Below are positions 47,801 through 55,419 of a DNA stretch of 64,000 bases, piece after piece. Each line of letters opens with the position of its first letter. The first letter of the stretch is position 1. A program made the position numbers and the translations under genes. The DNA is taken from positions 1,830,001 to 1,894,000 of the forward strand of contig NZ_OX365700.1 of NCBI RefSeq assembly GCF_947241125.1. The letters run 5' to 3'. This stretch comes from Nitrospira tepida. Lineage in GTDB: Bacteria; Nitrospirota; Nitrospiria; Nitrospirales; Nitrospiraceae. Below the pieces are notes generated by a model, which made no database searches, was not told the origin of the DNA, and worked only from the letters and a program-made list of their open reading frames with translations.

Positions 47801-49069
47801 GCCGGCGATGTCGTGGTCGAGCAGATCGATGAAGGGATCGATACGGTGGAGAGTTCTGTGACCTACACCCTTGCCGCGAACGTGGAGAATCTCACGCTCG
47901 CCGGAACGGCCGCAATCAATGGGAGCGGGAATGAGTTGGATAATGTTCTCGCCGGGAACAGTGCGGCGAACGTGTTGGCGGGTGGGCAGGGCAACGACAC
48001 CTACGTCATCGGCATTGGAGATCAGGTTGTTGAGCAGGTGGGCGAGGGCATCGACACGGTCCAGAGCAGCCTGAGCTACCAGCTTGGGGCGCACGTCGAG
48101 AATCTGGCCTTGACGGGCACGGCGAATCTAAACGGCACCGGGAACGAGTTGGATAATGTGCTGGTCGGAAACAGCGGCTTGAATAGACTCACCGGCGGAG
48201 CCGGCAACGACACGTACGTGGTGGGAAGAGGCGATACGGTGGTGGAGGGCGCAGGAGGCGGCATCGACACGATCCAAACCCACATCACCTGGACGTTGGG
48301 AAGCAATCTGGAAAACCTGACGCTCACTGGCTCCGCCAATGTGAACGGCATCGGGAACTCGCTCAACAATATCCTGATCGGCAACGCCGGGGCGAACCTG
48401 CTCGATGGGGGATCGGGTCAGGACCGGCTCGACGGCGGCGAAGGGAACGATCTGCTGCTCGGCGGCAGCGGCCACGATGAGCTTGTCGGCGGCGTGGGCA
48501 ATGACGCCTTGAACGCCGGGAGCGGCCATGATTTTCTGGACGGCGGTGATGGCACCGATGTGCTCGATGGCGGATCAGGCGACGACCAGCTTCACGGTGG
48601 ATCGGGCGATGACGTGCTCCTGGCCGGAAGCGGGGCGGATCGGCTCAGCGGCGGAATCGGCAACGATCTCTTGATCGGAGGCTCAGGCAACGACAGGTAC
48701 CTGTTCTCGCGAGGGGATGGCCAAGACACCATCGTCGAGCAGGACCCCTTTCCCTTCAACCAGGATTCGCTGGAATTCGGTCCCACGATCGCCCCGTTGG
48801 ATCTGATACTGAGCCGGCAGGCCGACAACCTGCGGATTGCCCTGTACGGTACCTCCGATCAGGTCACGATCCAAAATTGGTACGGTGGAACGGCCAATCA
48901 GACGGAACTGATCCAAGCAGGCAACGGCCAACAGTTGCTGAACAGCCAAGTGGATCAGCTCATCCAAGCCATGGCGGGCTTGACGAGCCAAACCGGCCTG
49001 TCGTGGGAAGAGGCCGTCGCCCAGCGGCCGGAGGACGTGCAGGCGATCCTGGCGGCCAGTTGGTCGTAA
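41831..49069 (+). CDS. giant RTX protein with N-terminal lipase-like domain
   Basis: A 2,412-aa type I-secreted protein. Residues about 70-330 form an alpha/beta-hydrolase (DUF2974/lipase-like) with nucleophile elbow GYSLGGHLA, Ser165. After a helical linker, many nonapeptide arrays of the GGxGxDxLxG type (calcium beta-rolls) occupy about 600-680, 810-1180, 1545-1620, 1705-1760 and 2185-2290, with beta-rich spacers between. Four 70-residue repeats follow near 1902-2190. The C-terminus (VTIQNWYGG, then a helical end LSWEEAVAQRPEDVQAILAA) fits an uncleaved T1SS signal. A GAGAGGGG site precedes the ATG. Exporter genes lie directly downstream. It is probably a secreted or surface phospholipase/esterase-type enzyme or adhesin. 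Confidence 0.93.
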   Translation: MRQSNISTWLKFALQQMAAESYLDQLLFGRSLREILLEGNNDQRFVQPDANGNLPGKTRFTNVLADRFLSTYDIIDHHANDGTGFSATLMRDRTTGAYTLSFRSTESALVAEGGDRERDLFGADAEIGGAGFAFGQLAAMEDYYQSLKTSGTLPAGAVLNVTGYSLGGHLATVFTELHHTEVNHTYIFNGAGRGHVPGEVPGLSAEESRISDMMAYFRLVLDNPDEASDTFPRDSDLYLRAIQLHQTDPQWRPFEQQDSSLYNDPRYLWAKAATLNLFKPTGIDPLFHSPEAVTEGPFGKITQLYGFATTNDLQFVANSGVHAAATPVFIEGQPLIAGAPLPSVTESGNTHSITLIVDSLAVQELIQTIDSRYGQASAELLIKAVSNAKAETTAPLNVSGVTEGDSLEKAVDALRKLFRDPALSPAEPLPVNSRVGGFGDLANRNAMYQAIDEVTQRARLLRAQGVIFSIEDLTAVSAAALAGIADTDTDQGLAYRYALKELNPFAVVADTPQANEALYATHAQGGGLDMFDDITGVGTLTSRYLDDRALFLKEKISLNQLDHQTSTGNIHFKDVTTGYEIVTNAVVSTDRQFIFDSDAGNLVTGNSADDELFGAGGDDLVRGMDGNDYLEGGTGHDHLLGGVGEDILEGGVGHDTIEGGRDNDLLKGGAGLDTYLYHAGDGTDQIEDSDAQGHILFDGALLQGGIRAQDGPSDTYTSLDGAKTYVLTNGHLMVNGLLTVNAGFQSGQFGIRLIDLPNYAAATRDIFTKSVPDPLHPGQTIPVPFFDDGDNDSRSPELNGPLGDDHHRLHALGGNDYVVSGAGDDELYGDEGTDELYGGLGHDRLYGGTGNDTLVGDNSAVSSGGGNDYLDGGDGNDLLQGGAGADILIGGAGIDNLNGDEPSQVNDGNQDDYLFGGANDDSLFGGAGSDILDGGDGHDLLVGDTTSFQGGRPEDGGADFMEGGTGNDQLFGLYGNDVLSGGDGLDLVNGQDGDDLLYGGAGDDVLSGDLRLPSAIGFYDTREYRGAGGDDLLYGGEGRDYLYGGEGDDYLSGGDGNDVLYGDYNRLRFQREDALEAVLMSLAGNDTLHGGEGDDGLFGGAGSDVLNGGEGNDELQDDEGLNAEGSGDDWLYGGNGNDLLTSYWGDDRLFGGSGNDRLISYAGKDELYGEEGDDIFDVRDASRGASETLLVGGTGNDTYLIDSLSDRIVEEADGGIDTVVSNIDFVLSDNLENLTLNADHLVGTGNDQDNVLNATNLVGTTLIGGGGNDTLTGLARLDGGAGNDTMVGGGSVFVGFEGGESRYQSNTYLFDRGYGQDMVVDTDTEAGFSSTQWDVIEMGPDITPGDVEWRREGEDLILSIAGTDDQLTIQSYYKETFDLGAWRFLDGFRPPSGEIVQGSNFHPYYARPGQVELIRFADGTKWGPGLLGGLVTGAYDSNTFEFGYGSGHVRLIDFDELGHGIDTVRMEAGITADDVLVGKQGSDLVFTLKNTNETLTVLAHFDFVLGSNIFTGQRSNPTPYRLERVVFDDGTVWDYTTFESRLTTIIGTDHAEPLVGNANDNVIRGLGGHDALIGRAGNDLLDGGGGDDELEGDEGNDVLMGGTGDDLLFGEQGDDTYIFNRGDGSDYLEDSVQAGAGNRIRFGAGISQDDLTLTMAQGGDTHSVTIAVGASGDSIEIANLRGEDTGVELLEFADGTTMRLADLLGPQATDGDDVLEGGPAAEVIEALAGNDIVDAGAGNDTIAGGQGNDALSGGAGDDTYVFNLGDGVDTITDQALPGEGNQIQFGAGITPADLSLGLGSLLLRVGSGGDAIHLTPFDPANVFGPRAIDRFRLADGTVLTYEDLLARGFDLAGTAGDDTLTGTNTTDRLVGWAGNDVLQSGEGNDLLDGGPGTDRMEGGGGDDTYVVDDAGDVVTESAGEGLDSVQSSVSYSLGANLEHLTLVGAADLAGTGNELDNILIGNSGNNVLEGAAGADRMIGGAGDDRYLVDDAGDVVVEQIDEGIDTVESSVTYTLAANVENLTLAGTAAINGSGNELDNVLAGNSAANVLAGGQGNDTYVIGIGDQVVEQVGEGIDTVQSSLSYQLGAHVENLALTGTANLNGTGNELDNVLVGNSGLNRLTGGAGNDTYVVGRGDTVVEGAGGGIDTIQTHITWTLGSNLENLTLTGSANVNGIGNSLNNILIGNAGANLLDGGSGQDRLDGGEGNDLLLGGSGHDELVGGVGNDALNAGSGHDFLDGGDGTDVLDGGSGDDQLHGGSGDDVLLAGSGADRLSGGIGNDLLIGGSGNDRYLFSRGDGQDTIVEQDPFPFNQDSLEFGPTIAPLDLILSRQADNLRIALYGTSDQVTIQNWYGGTANQTELIQAGNGQQLLNSQVDQLIQAMAGLTSQTGLSWEEAVAQRPEDVQAILAASWS
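47536..48410 (+). repeat. four tandem ~70-codon repeats in the RTX gene
   Basis: Consecutive copies share the order DTYVV-GD-VVE-GEGIDTV-SS-SY-LG-N-ENLTL-G-A-L-GTGNELDNVL-GNS-N, each followed by a short glycine-rich spacer. A fifth, more diverged copy is at about 45414-45640. Such repeats are common in bacterial RTX proteins and extend the length or stiffness of the molecule. Confidence 0.85.
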
Positions 49070-49477
49070 TAGTGAGTCCTGGAAGTTCGTTGTATCGATC
49101 TGCCAGGGTATTCCCCCTCTCCTTTGCCCTCTCCCCATGGCCCGTTGCCGAGCACCGGTTGAATTCGCCAAGCGCAATGGGTCCCGGAGCAACGGGCGCC
49201 CCGGAGAGGAGGCCGTGAGGGGGTGAAGCGACGGCCGGGCGCGCTTCGTATCTGCTCAGGACTCCCAATTCACCCGTTCCATTCAATTTCCTTCCGGTCG
49301 GTCCGATCGCCCCGCCCATCTCACTTCATGGTTTGGGTCCCGCATGGGCCAGTGCCATTAGGGGGGAATCCCATTCCTCTGGAGAATCGCCGATTCATCG
49401 CCACATGAGTAGGATAGGCCCGTTTGCTCGATGTGTGTATGAGGCAACGAGATGGCCGTGCCGCCGATGCCAACCCG
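49070..49477. other. spacer between the RTX gene and exporter operon
   Basis: About 400 bases without a gene. The first part contains pyrimidine-rich CCCTCTCC runs and the complementary GGAGAGGAGG further on (49202-49212), able to form a weak hairpin that may end RTX transcription. The second part holds the 51-bp shared motif (49339-49389). Confidence 0.5.
49339..49389 (+). promoter_or_regulatory. second copy of the 51-bp shared motif, before the exporter operon
   Basis: CCCGCA, GGGCC, then CCATTAGGGG-N11-CCTCTGGAGAATCG, with the same total span as the copy at 40724-40774. Here the N11 pairs with the G run as GGGA/TCCC. It ends 88 nt before the ATG chosen for the exporter ATPase (49478), similar to the about 100 nt at the first copy. 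Confidence 0.6.
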
Positions 49478-51649
49478 ATGAGCCAGCCCGATACTCCCTC
49501 TCCGCAACCCTGCGCCGAGGCACATCAAGAACAAGACAGCGGCCTGCTCTGTCTCTTGATGCTGGCCCGGTTCTTTGACCAGCCTGCAGACGGCGGGCAG
49601 ATTCGTCATCAGTTCTCGGAAACCGGCAAGAAACTCACCGAAGGGGATCTGATCAGGGCGGCAAAGTACCTGGGATTGAAAGCCGGGCAGGTGAAGGCTG
49701 ACTGGTCTGAATTGCCGACCCTCCCGTTGCCGGCTGTGGCCCGCCGGAAGGACGGCCGGTTCGTCGTACTAGCTAAGGCCGAACCCGACAAGGTCCTGAT
49801 TCAGGAGCCTCAAGCCGAGCGACCGGCCATCCTCACCCGCCGAGATTTTGAGGCCGCATGGTCCGGCACCCTGCTGTTGTTCACGAAACGGTCGCTCAGA
49901 CGCCCTCAGGATCTCACCTTCGACTTCACCTGGTTCATTCCCGCGCTGGTGAAGCACCGATGGTTGCTGAGTGAGGTGTTGCTCGCCTCGCTCTTTTTGC
50001 AGCTCTTTGCCCTGCTGACGCCGCTCTTCACCCAGGTCGTGATCGACAAGGTGCTGGTCCACAAGGGCTTCACCACGCTCCATGTACTGGCCATCGGCAT
50101 GGCCGGGTTGGCGATCTTCGACGCCCTGCTCGGAGGGTTGCGGACCTATCTGTTCTCCCACACTACCAATCGAATGGACGTGGCGCTCGGGGCGCAGTTG
50201 TTCCGCCATGTGCTGTCGTTGCCGCTCGCGTATTTCGAAGCGCGCCGCGTGGGCGATACGGTGGCGAGGATGCGCGAGCTGGAGCAGATCCGGCAATTCC
50301 TGACCGGCCATGCCGTCACGGTCGTCTTGGATCTGCTCTTCACGGCAGTCTTTCTGGGCGTGATGTGGTTCTACAGCCCCTGGCTCACGCTCATTGTGCT
50401 GGGGTCGTTGCCGCTCTATGCCGTGCTTTCGCTGGTCATCACGCCGGTCATCCGCGCGAGGCTCAACGAAAAGTTCACGCGTGGGGCCGAGAACCAAGCG
50501 TTTCTCGTCGAGGCCGTCACCGGCATTCAGACGGTGAAAGCCTTGGCGCTGGAACCGCCCCTGCAGCGGCGTTGGGACGGCCAGTTGGCGGACTATGTGA
50601 GCGCAAGTTTTCGCGCAACCAGTTTGATGACGGTCGCGAGCCAGGTCGCGGGAGTGATCCAGAAGCTCACGGTCATCGCGATCCTCTGGGCCGGGGCCTA
50701 CCTGGTGATCGACGGGACCTTGAGCATCGGCCAGTTGATCGCCTTCAACATGCTGTCCGGGCAAGTGACCGGGCCGCTGCTCCGGATCGTCAACCTCTGG
50801 CAAGAGTTCCAGCAGGTCGGGGTATCGATGCAGCGCTTGGGCGATCTACTCAACAGCAGGCCGGAACCCTCCTACAACCCGAACCGGACGACCTTGCCAT
50901 CCGTCAAAGGCCACGTGGTCTTCGACGAGGTCACGTTCCGCTATCGGCCGGATGGAAATGAAGTGCTGCGCAAGCTCTCGTTCTCGATCCAGCCGTGCCA
51001 GGTGATCGGCATTGTCGGCCGGTCCGGCTCGGGCAAGAGCACGATCGCGAAGCTGATCCAACGGCTCTATGTGCCGGAACGAGGCCGCGTGCTCGTGGAC
51101 GGGGTGGATCTGGCGCAGGTCGATCCGGCCTGGCTGCGGCGGCAGGTCGGTGTGGTGCTGCAGGAGAACTTTCTCTTCAACCGGTCGGTGCGCGACAACA
51201 TCGCCCAGGCGGACCCGGGACTGTCGATGGAGCGGGTGATTCAGGCGGCCAAGCTGGCGGGCGCCCATGAGTTCATTCTGGAACTGCCGGACGGGTACGA
51301 CACGATCGTCGGCGAGCAGGGTTGTTCCCTGTCAGGAGGCCAACGCCAACGGATCGCGATCGCGCGCGCGTTGGTCGCCAATCCCCGCATCTTGATTTTT
51401 GACGAAGCGACCAGTGCGCTCGACTACGAGTCCGAGGCGGTCATCCAGCGCAACATGGCGCAGATCTGCCAGGGGCGCACGGTGCTGATCATCGCGCACA
51501 GGCTGAGCACGGTGCGATCAGCCCAACGCATTCTGGTAATGGATAGGGGCGAGATCGTGGAGCAGGGGACGCATGAGGACCTGATCAACCACAACGGGGC
51601 CTACGCGCGGCTCTGCCGCTATCAGCCGGCGAATCAGGAAGCAGCCTGA
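49478..51649 (+). CDS. type I secretion ABC transporter (HlyB-like) with degenerate C39 domain
   Basis: A 723-aa half-transporter. The N-terminal 120 residues are a C39 peptidase-like domain in which the catalytic Cys is Ser (QDSGLLCL, Ser21), making it a non-cutting substrate-docking domain as in HlyB. Six transmembrane helices follow (about 145-440), then a nucleotide-binding domain with Walker A GRSGSGKST, signature LSGGQRQRIA and Walker B ILIFDEATSALD, and a His in IIAHRLS. It dimerises to drive export of the RTX protein. Two other in-frame starts exist upstream (ATG 49439, TTG 49424); none has a clear ribosome site. Confidence 0.93.
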   Translation: MSQPDTPSPQPCAEAHQEQDSGLLCLLMLARFFDQPADGGQIRHQFSETGKKLTEGDLIRAAKYLGLKAGQVKADWSELPTLPLPAVARRKDGRFVVLAKAEPDKVLIQEPQAERPAILTRRDFEAAWSGTLLLFTKRSLRRPQDLTFDFTWFIPALVKHRWLLSEVLLASLFLQLFALLTPLFTQVVIDKVLVHKGFTTLHVLAIGMAGLAIFDALLGGLRTYLFSHTTNRMDVALGAQLFRHVLSLPLAYFEARRVGDTVARMRELEQIRQFLTGHAVTVVLDLLFTAVFLGVMWFYSPWLTLIVLGSLPLYAVLSLVITPVIRARLNEKFTRGAENQAFLVEAVTGIQTVKALALEPPLQRRWDGQLADYVSASFRATSLMTVASQVAGVIQKLTVIAILWAGAYLVIDGTLSIGQLIAFNMLSGQVTGPLLRIVNLWQEFQQVGVSMQRLGDLLNSRPEPSYNPNRTTLPSVKGHVVFDEVTFRYRPDGNEVLRKLSFSIQPCQVIGIVGRSGSGKSTIAKLIQRLYVPERGRVLVDGVDLAQVDPAWLRRQVGVVLQENFLFNRSVRDNIAQADPGLSMERVIQAAKLAGAHEFILELPDGYDTIVGEQGCSLSGGQRQRIAIARALVANPRILIFDEATSALDYESEAVIQRNMAQICQGRTVLIIAHRLSTVRSAQRILVMDRGEIVEQGTHEDLINHNGAYARLCRYQPANQEAA

Positions 51650-51697
51650 TATCGATAGAATCAGTAGCTTAGATAACATAACTTCTACAAACACTTT

Positions 51698-53119
51698 ATG
51701 GTATGGAATAGGATCTCGCGACACCTCAGAGTCTGGCTGGCAGCCTGGCGAGCTGAGACCGAATCGCCGAAGAGAGCCGTGCATTCGAGCCGCGCGTCAA
51801 CCCGCGCCTTCGGTCGCGCTGTCGAATTCTTGCCGGCGGTGCTGGAGATCGAACAGACGCCGCCGTCGCCGATCGGCCGTGCCATCATCTGGACAATCCT
51901 CGGAGTCTTCACGGCCGCCGTTGCCTGGGCCTGGTTCGGCTGGCTCGACATCGTCGCGGTGGCGCCGGGCAAGATCATCCCGAGCGGCTATTCGAAACTG
52001 CTTCAGCCCTACGAAACCGGCGTCGTGTCCGCGATCCATGTCCAGGACGGGCAGGCCGTCCGAGAAGGCGAGGTCTTGATCGAACTGGACCCAACGCAAA
52101 ATCGAGCGGACCGGGAACAGGCGTTGAACGAATATCGCGCGGCCAAGACGGAGGCGGCGCGGCTCCGGGCTCTGATCGCCGGTAGCCCGATCCTGGAGCC
52201 GCCGGAGGAGGCAGAGCCGGCAATGGTGGCGTTGCAACAACAACTGTTGCGCGATCAACTGGCCGAGTACCGCGCCCGTGTGGAAGCGGCCCACTCACTG
52301 GTCGAGCAACGACGGGCGGCGGTCGACGCCACCAGGGAGAACATCCGCCGGTTGGAAGCGACCCTGCCGATCGAAGCCGAGCGGGCCGCGGCCTACAAGC
52401 GGTTGCTCGACCATCAGTACGTGTCCAAGATGGACTATTTGCAATTTGAGCAACAGCGGATCGACAAGGCGCAGGAGTTGGCACAGAACCGGCAGAAGCT
52501 CATTCAAGACCGGGCGGCACTGGCGGAGGCGGAGAAAAATGCCCGTGCCCTGGTCTCGGAATTTCAGCAGACCAAACAGGCGGAGCTGTCCGCGACGGAG
52601 ACGAAGGCCGCCTCCCTGGTGCAGCAGGTCGTGAAGGCCGGTCAGAAGGCTGAACTGCAAACGCTGGTGTCGCCGATCGACGGCGTGGTGCAGCAACTGG
52701 CCGTCCACACGGTCGGCGGGGTCGTCACGCCGGCTCAGCCATTGTTGATCGTGGTGCCGCAGGACCATCCGGTGGAAGTCGAGGCGCAGGTCGAGAACAA
52801 AGACGTGGGCTTCGTTCAGGAAGGCCAGGAGGTCGAAATCAAAATCGAGACCTTTCCCTTCACCATCTACGGGACAATCCCCGGGAAGGTGCTGAGCGTC
52901 TCGGACGATGCGGTGCCGCTCGACAAGGAGAAGGGTGGGCTGGTCTATGCCACCAGGGTGAGCATGGATCGCGCCACCATGCTGGTTGAAGGCAGACCCG
53001 TCCACCTTTCGCCAGGCATGGCCGTCACGGTTGAAATCAAGACCGGCCGGCGCCGGGTGATGGAGTACCTGTTGAGCCCGCTCCTCAAGTCCGTCAAAGA
53101 GAGCCTGCGAGAACGGTGA
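51698..53119 (+). CDS. type I secretion membrane-fusion protein (HlyD-like)
   Basis: A 473-aa periplasmic adaptor. A single N-terminal transmembrane helix (IIWTILGVFTAAVAWAWFGW, near residue 62) is followed by a biotinyl-lipoyl half-motif (GVVSAIHVQDGQAVREGEVLIELDPT, in pieces), a long alpha-helical hairpin (about 135-300), the second lipoyl half (VSPIDGVVQQLAVHTVGGVV, in pieces) and a beta-barrel. It begins 48 nt after the ABC gene. The outer-membrane TolC partner is not in this window. Confidence 0.93.
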   Translation: MVWNRISRHLRVWLAAWRAETESPKRAVHSSRASTRAFGRAVEFLPAVLEIEQTPPSPIGRAIIWTILGVFTAAVAWAWFGWLDIVAVAPGKIIPSGYSKLLQPYETGVVSAIHVQDGQAVREGEVLIELDPTQNRADREQALNEYRAAKTEAARLRALIAGSPILEPPEEAEPAMVALQQQLLRDQLAEYRARVEAAHSLVEQRRAAVDATRENIRRLEATLPIEAERAAAYKRLLDHQYVSKMDYLQFEQQRIDKAQELAQNRQKLIQDRAALAEAEKNARALVSEFQQTKQAELSATETKAASLVQQVVKAGQKAELQTLVSPIDGVVQQLAVHTVGGVVTPAQPLLIVVPQDHPVEVEAQVENKDVGFVQEGQEVEIKIETFPFTIYGTIPGKVLSVSDDAVPLDKEKGGLVYATRVSMDRATMLVEGRPVHLSPGMAVTVEIKTGRRRVMEYLLSPLLKSVKESLRER

Positions 53120-53180
53120 GGAAGGGGCAGGAAAGGTCATCTAAGATAGATGGAGAGGGAGCAATCCCGCTGCCCACTGA

Positions 53181-53711
53181 TCAAGGCTGCCGGTCGGCCA
53201 AGCTTCTGCAGAAGAGGTCCACGGTCTTGCGGAAGAGAAACAGCGCCGTATCTTGCCGAGATGCTGCAATTGCGGTCTCGGCTGTGGCTTGGATCGAGGT
53301 GGGGGTCAGTCCGAAGCGTTTCACCACGAAGGCGGCATCTTCCAGATCAAGATCGGTCCCGCGTCGCAATTTTGCGATAACGAAATCGACGGGCGCGAGC
53401 AATCGAATGCGGAGGTTGGGACGTGCGACAAGGTCGGTGGCGCGGTCTCGATAGCCGGGAGGCATCGAGACGATCGACCAACCCGAAATATCTTCGCTGA
53501 GGTCCGCTGGCACCCCATGTGCCATGAGGAATGTCACCAGCGGTTCGAGTGGGCCGGCAACCTCTCCATCCACATCTTGGGTCGGGCGGTCACGCCAGCC
53601 GTACGCTTGAAGAGCCAGAGCGCCGACGAGCAGGAGATCAACCGAGCGGCCTTGCTCGCGAACGTATTCGGAAAGCAGATCGATCAGGCGCTCAGTGGTG
53701 ATGGTAGGCAA
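53181..53711 (-). CDS. nucleotidyltransferase-like protein (AbiEii/DUF6036-type)
   Basis: A 176-aa product. The short nucleotidyltransferase core VDLLLVGALALQAYGWRDRPTQDVDGEV (in pieces) gives the G-x-x-A-x-x-x-(Y/W)G...T-x-D-x-D pattern of AbiEii/DUF6036 proteins, and the later FVIAKLRRGTDLDLEDAAFV segment fits the same family. The start is TTG 53711, inside the upstream gene's 3' end (overlap about 20 nt); a shadow frame extends further. It pairs with the small gene upstream and resembles a second pair at 56.8 kb. Confidence 0.75.
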   Translation of the reverse strand: MPTITTERLIDLLSEYVREQGRSVDLLLVGALALQAYGWRDRPTQDVDGEVAGPLEPLVTFLMAHGVPADLSEDISGWSIVSMPPGYRDRATDLVARPNLRIRLLAPVDFVIAKLRRGTDLDLEDAAFVVKRFGLTPTSIQATAETAIAASRQDTALFLFRKTVDLFCRSLADRQP

Positions 53712-54033
53712 AGCGCAGCGCCTCGGCGAAGGTGCGATACTCGCGGAAATCGATCGGCCCCGGATCGGCCGGCAACGGCGCACGGTTGAACAAGAACGTG
53801 ATCAGGCGGCTGTAGCGGCTATACCAACGGCAGGCTGTTTGGAAGGCTTCCTGCATCGGCGGATGGTTGCGCCACGGAGAGAGATCCAGCCGATCGTTGA
53901 CCAAGATTTCCAGCCAGAGAATGCGCCGTCCGCGAGCGGTGGCCAGGGCGGCCTCGATCGAATCCGTTCCGAGGTAGGCCGGCAACAGCTTGAGCGGCGC
54001 GGAAGGATGATGGGAGATGCCCGAATCCGACAT
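53692..54033 (-). CDS. small partner gene of the nucleotidyltransferase
   Basis: About 113 aa from MSDSGISHH. It is helical with several Trp and Arg (RWYSRYSRLITFLFNRA, YRTFAEALRFAYHHH) and reads like the upstream partner of DUF6036-type pairs, which sometimes act as toxin-antitoxin modules. Its stop overlaps the nucleotidyltransferase start. It faces away from the WYL regulator at 54224, sharing a 190-bp promoter region. Confidence 0.6.
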   Translation of the reverse strand: MSDSGISHHPSAPLKLLPAYLGTDSIEAALATARGRRILWLEILVNDRLDLSPWRNHPPMQEAFQTACRWYSRYSRLITFLFNRAPLPADPGPIDFREYRTFAEALRFAYHHH

Positions 54034-54223
54034 GCGGGGAGTGTACCATAACGCCCATTCGCGACGAAGGGCGACGGACTGACCAAGCTCATAGCCGTCA
54101 CCGATCCACACGGCCATACGCTCGTCTTGCCCATGTGATCCGTTTCGACTACTGTATGGCCCGCCGGGCATGTGCGCCCTGTGTCCCTGTTGGGCTTCCC
54201 GCGCATGCCGTACTGAAAAGCGC

Positions 54224-55210
54224 ATGCCGAGAAACGACCAAGTCACCCGCCAGTGGCATCTCCTCCGGCGTCTGGAAGCCGCCAAGCGGGGCCTGACGCT
54301 GGACGAACTCTTGGCGGAACTGCCTGACGACCTGCCTAAGCATGCCCGCACGATCCGGCGCGATCTGGCCGCACTGGAGGCGGCGAACTTTCCCCTCGTC
54401 ACCGAACGGGTCGATGGCAAGGTACGGTGGCGGCTCATGGAGGGCTTTCGCAATATCCCGGCCCTGGGGCTCTCGCCGACCGAGGTCATGGCCGTGGCCT
54501 TCAGCCGGCATCTGCTCGCGCCGTTGGAAGGGACCGAACTCAAGGCGGCGCTCGATTCCGCGATGCAGAAGGCGTCGGCCAGCATTCCGCCCCCCGCCAT
54601 GGAGTTCGTGCGCCGACTGGAGCAGTCGTTCTCTGTCGGGCTGGGACCGCACAAGCGGTACCGCGACCATCGCGTGACGATCGATTTGCTGACCAAAGCG
54701 ATCACGCGCGGGCGCACCGTCCAGATGCGCTACTTCTCCGCCTCCCGCCAGGCGACCACCCGGCGCGAGGTCGATCCCTACCGGCTGCGCTATATCGACG
54801 GGGGCCTCTACCTCATCGGCTATTGCCACTGGCGCAAAGATGTTCGGATGTTCGCGGTCGAGCGAATCCGGTCCTGCACGCTCACGGACCATCCCTATCA
54901 GATGCCGCTCGATGGCGACGTGGAGGCCTATATCGAAGATGCGCTCATTGTCATGCGCGGGAAGCGCATCGAGGTCGAGCTGCTGTTCGACAAGGCGACC
55001 GCCGCCTGGGTGCGGGATCGCATCTGGCATCCGAGCCAGCAGCTCACCCAGCTCAAAGACGGCAGGCTCCGCATGGCGCTCACCGTGGCCGACACGCGGG
55101 AATTGCTCGGGTGGATCTTGAGCTTCGGGAACGGCGTTCGGGTGGTGAAGCCGGAAAGTCTGAAAGCCGCCGTGCGAGAGGAAGCCCAGGCCATCGCTGA
55201 AGGGGTATAG
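54224..55210 (+). CDS. WYL-domain transcriptional regulator
   Basis: A 328-aa regulator. The N-terminal winged HTH (about residues 6-70; RLEAAKRGLTLDELLAELP, TIRRDLAALE) is of the DeoR/YobV type. The WYL domain spans about 155-230 (RTVQMRYFSASRQATTRREVDPYRLRYIDGGLYLIGYC in pieces) and carries a characteristic Tyr/Arg surface. The C-terminal WCX domain ends the protein. WYL regulators often bind nucleotides or ssDNA and repress defence or repair genes. It is divergent from the nucleotidyltransferase pair, a plausible target. Confidence 0.9.
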   Translation: MPRNDQVTRQWHLLRRLEAAKRGLTLDELLAELPDDLPKHARTIRRDLAALEAANFPLVTERVDGKVRWRLMEGFRNIPALGLSPTEVMAVAFSRHLLAPLEGTELKAALDSAMQKASASIPPPAMEFVRRLEQSFSVGLGPHKRYRDHRVTIDLLTKAITRGRTVQMRYFSASRQATTRREVDPYRLRYIDGGLYLIGYCHWRKDVRMFAVERIRSCTLTDHPYQMPLDGDVEAYIEDALIVMRGKRIEVELLFDKATAAWVRDRIWHPSQQLTQLKDGRLRMALTVADTRELLGWILSFGNGVRVVKPESLKAAVREEAQAIAEGV

Positions 55211-55419
55211 GCGCCATCTGGCGCAGTGACCATGCAGGGCCCGAGTTGCGCCTTCTTGTCAGGATGCCGGAAAACCGATATTCTTGCCCGCATCGGCCCT
55301 GGGCGATGCCGTGACAGATTCCGATCTGCCTGGTACCCGCGCTTCCTTGGCGCTTCGTTGCGATCAGAACCCGCTGAACGGGCGGCGAGCGGCGTCGGAT
55401 GAAAAAAAAGGGGGGGCCT

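Noticed and set aside
43620-48700. Glycine-rich DNA repeats in the RTX gene considered as a CRISPR-like or minisatellite array
   Set aside because: Periodicity is in codons for calcium-binding nonapeptides, units are degenerate at DNA level and stay in frame throughout.
49070-49230. Small open frames after the RTX gene as an immunity or chaperone gene
   Set aside because: Frames are short, overlap the RTX end, lack ribosome sites and have repeat-like composition.
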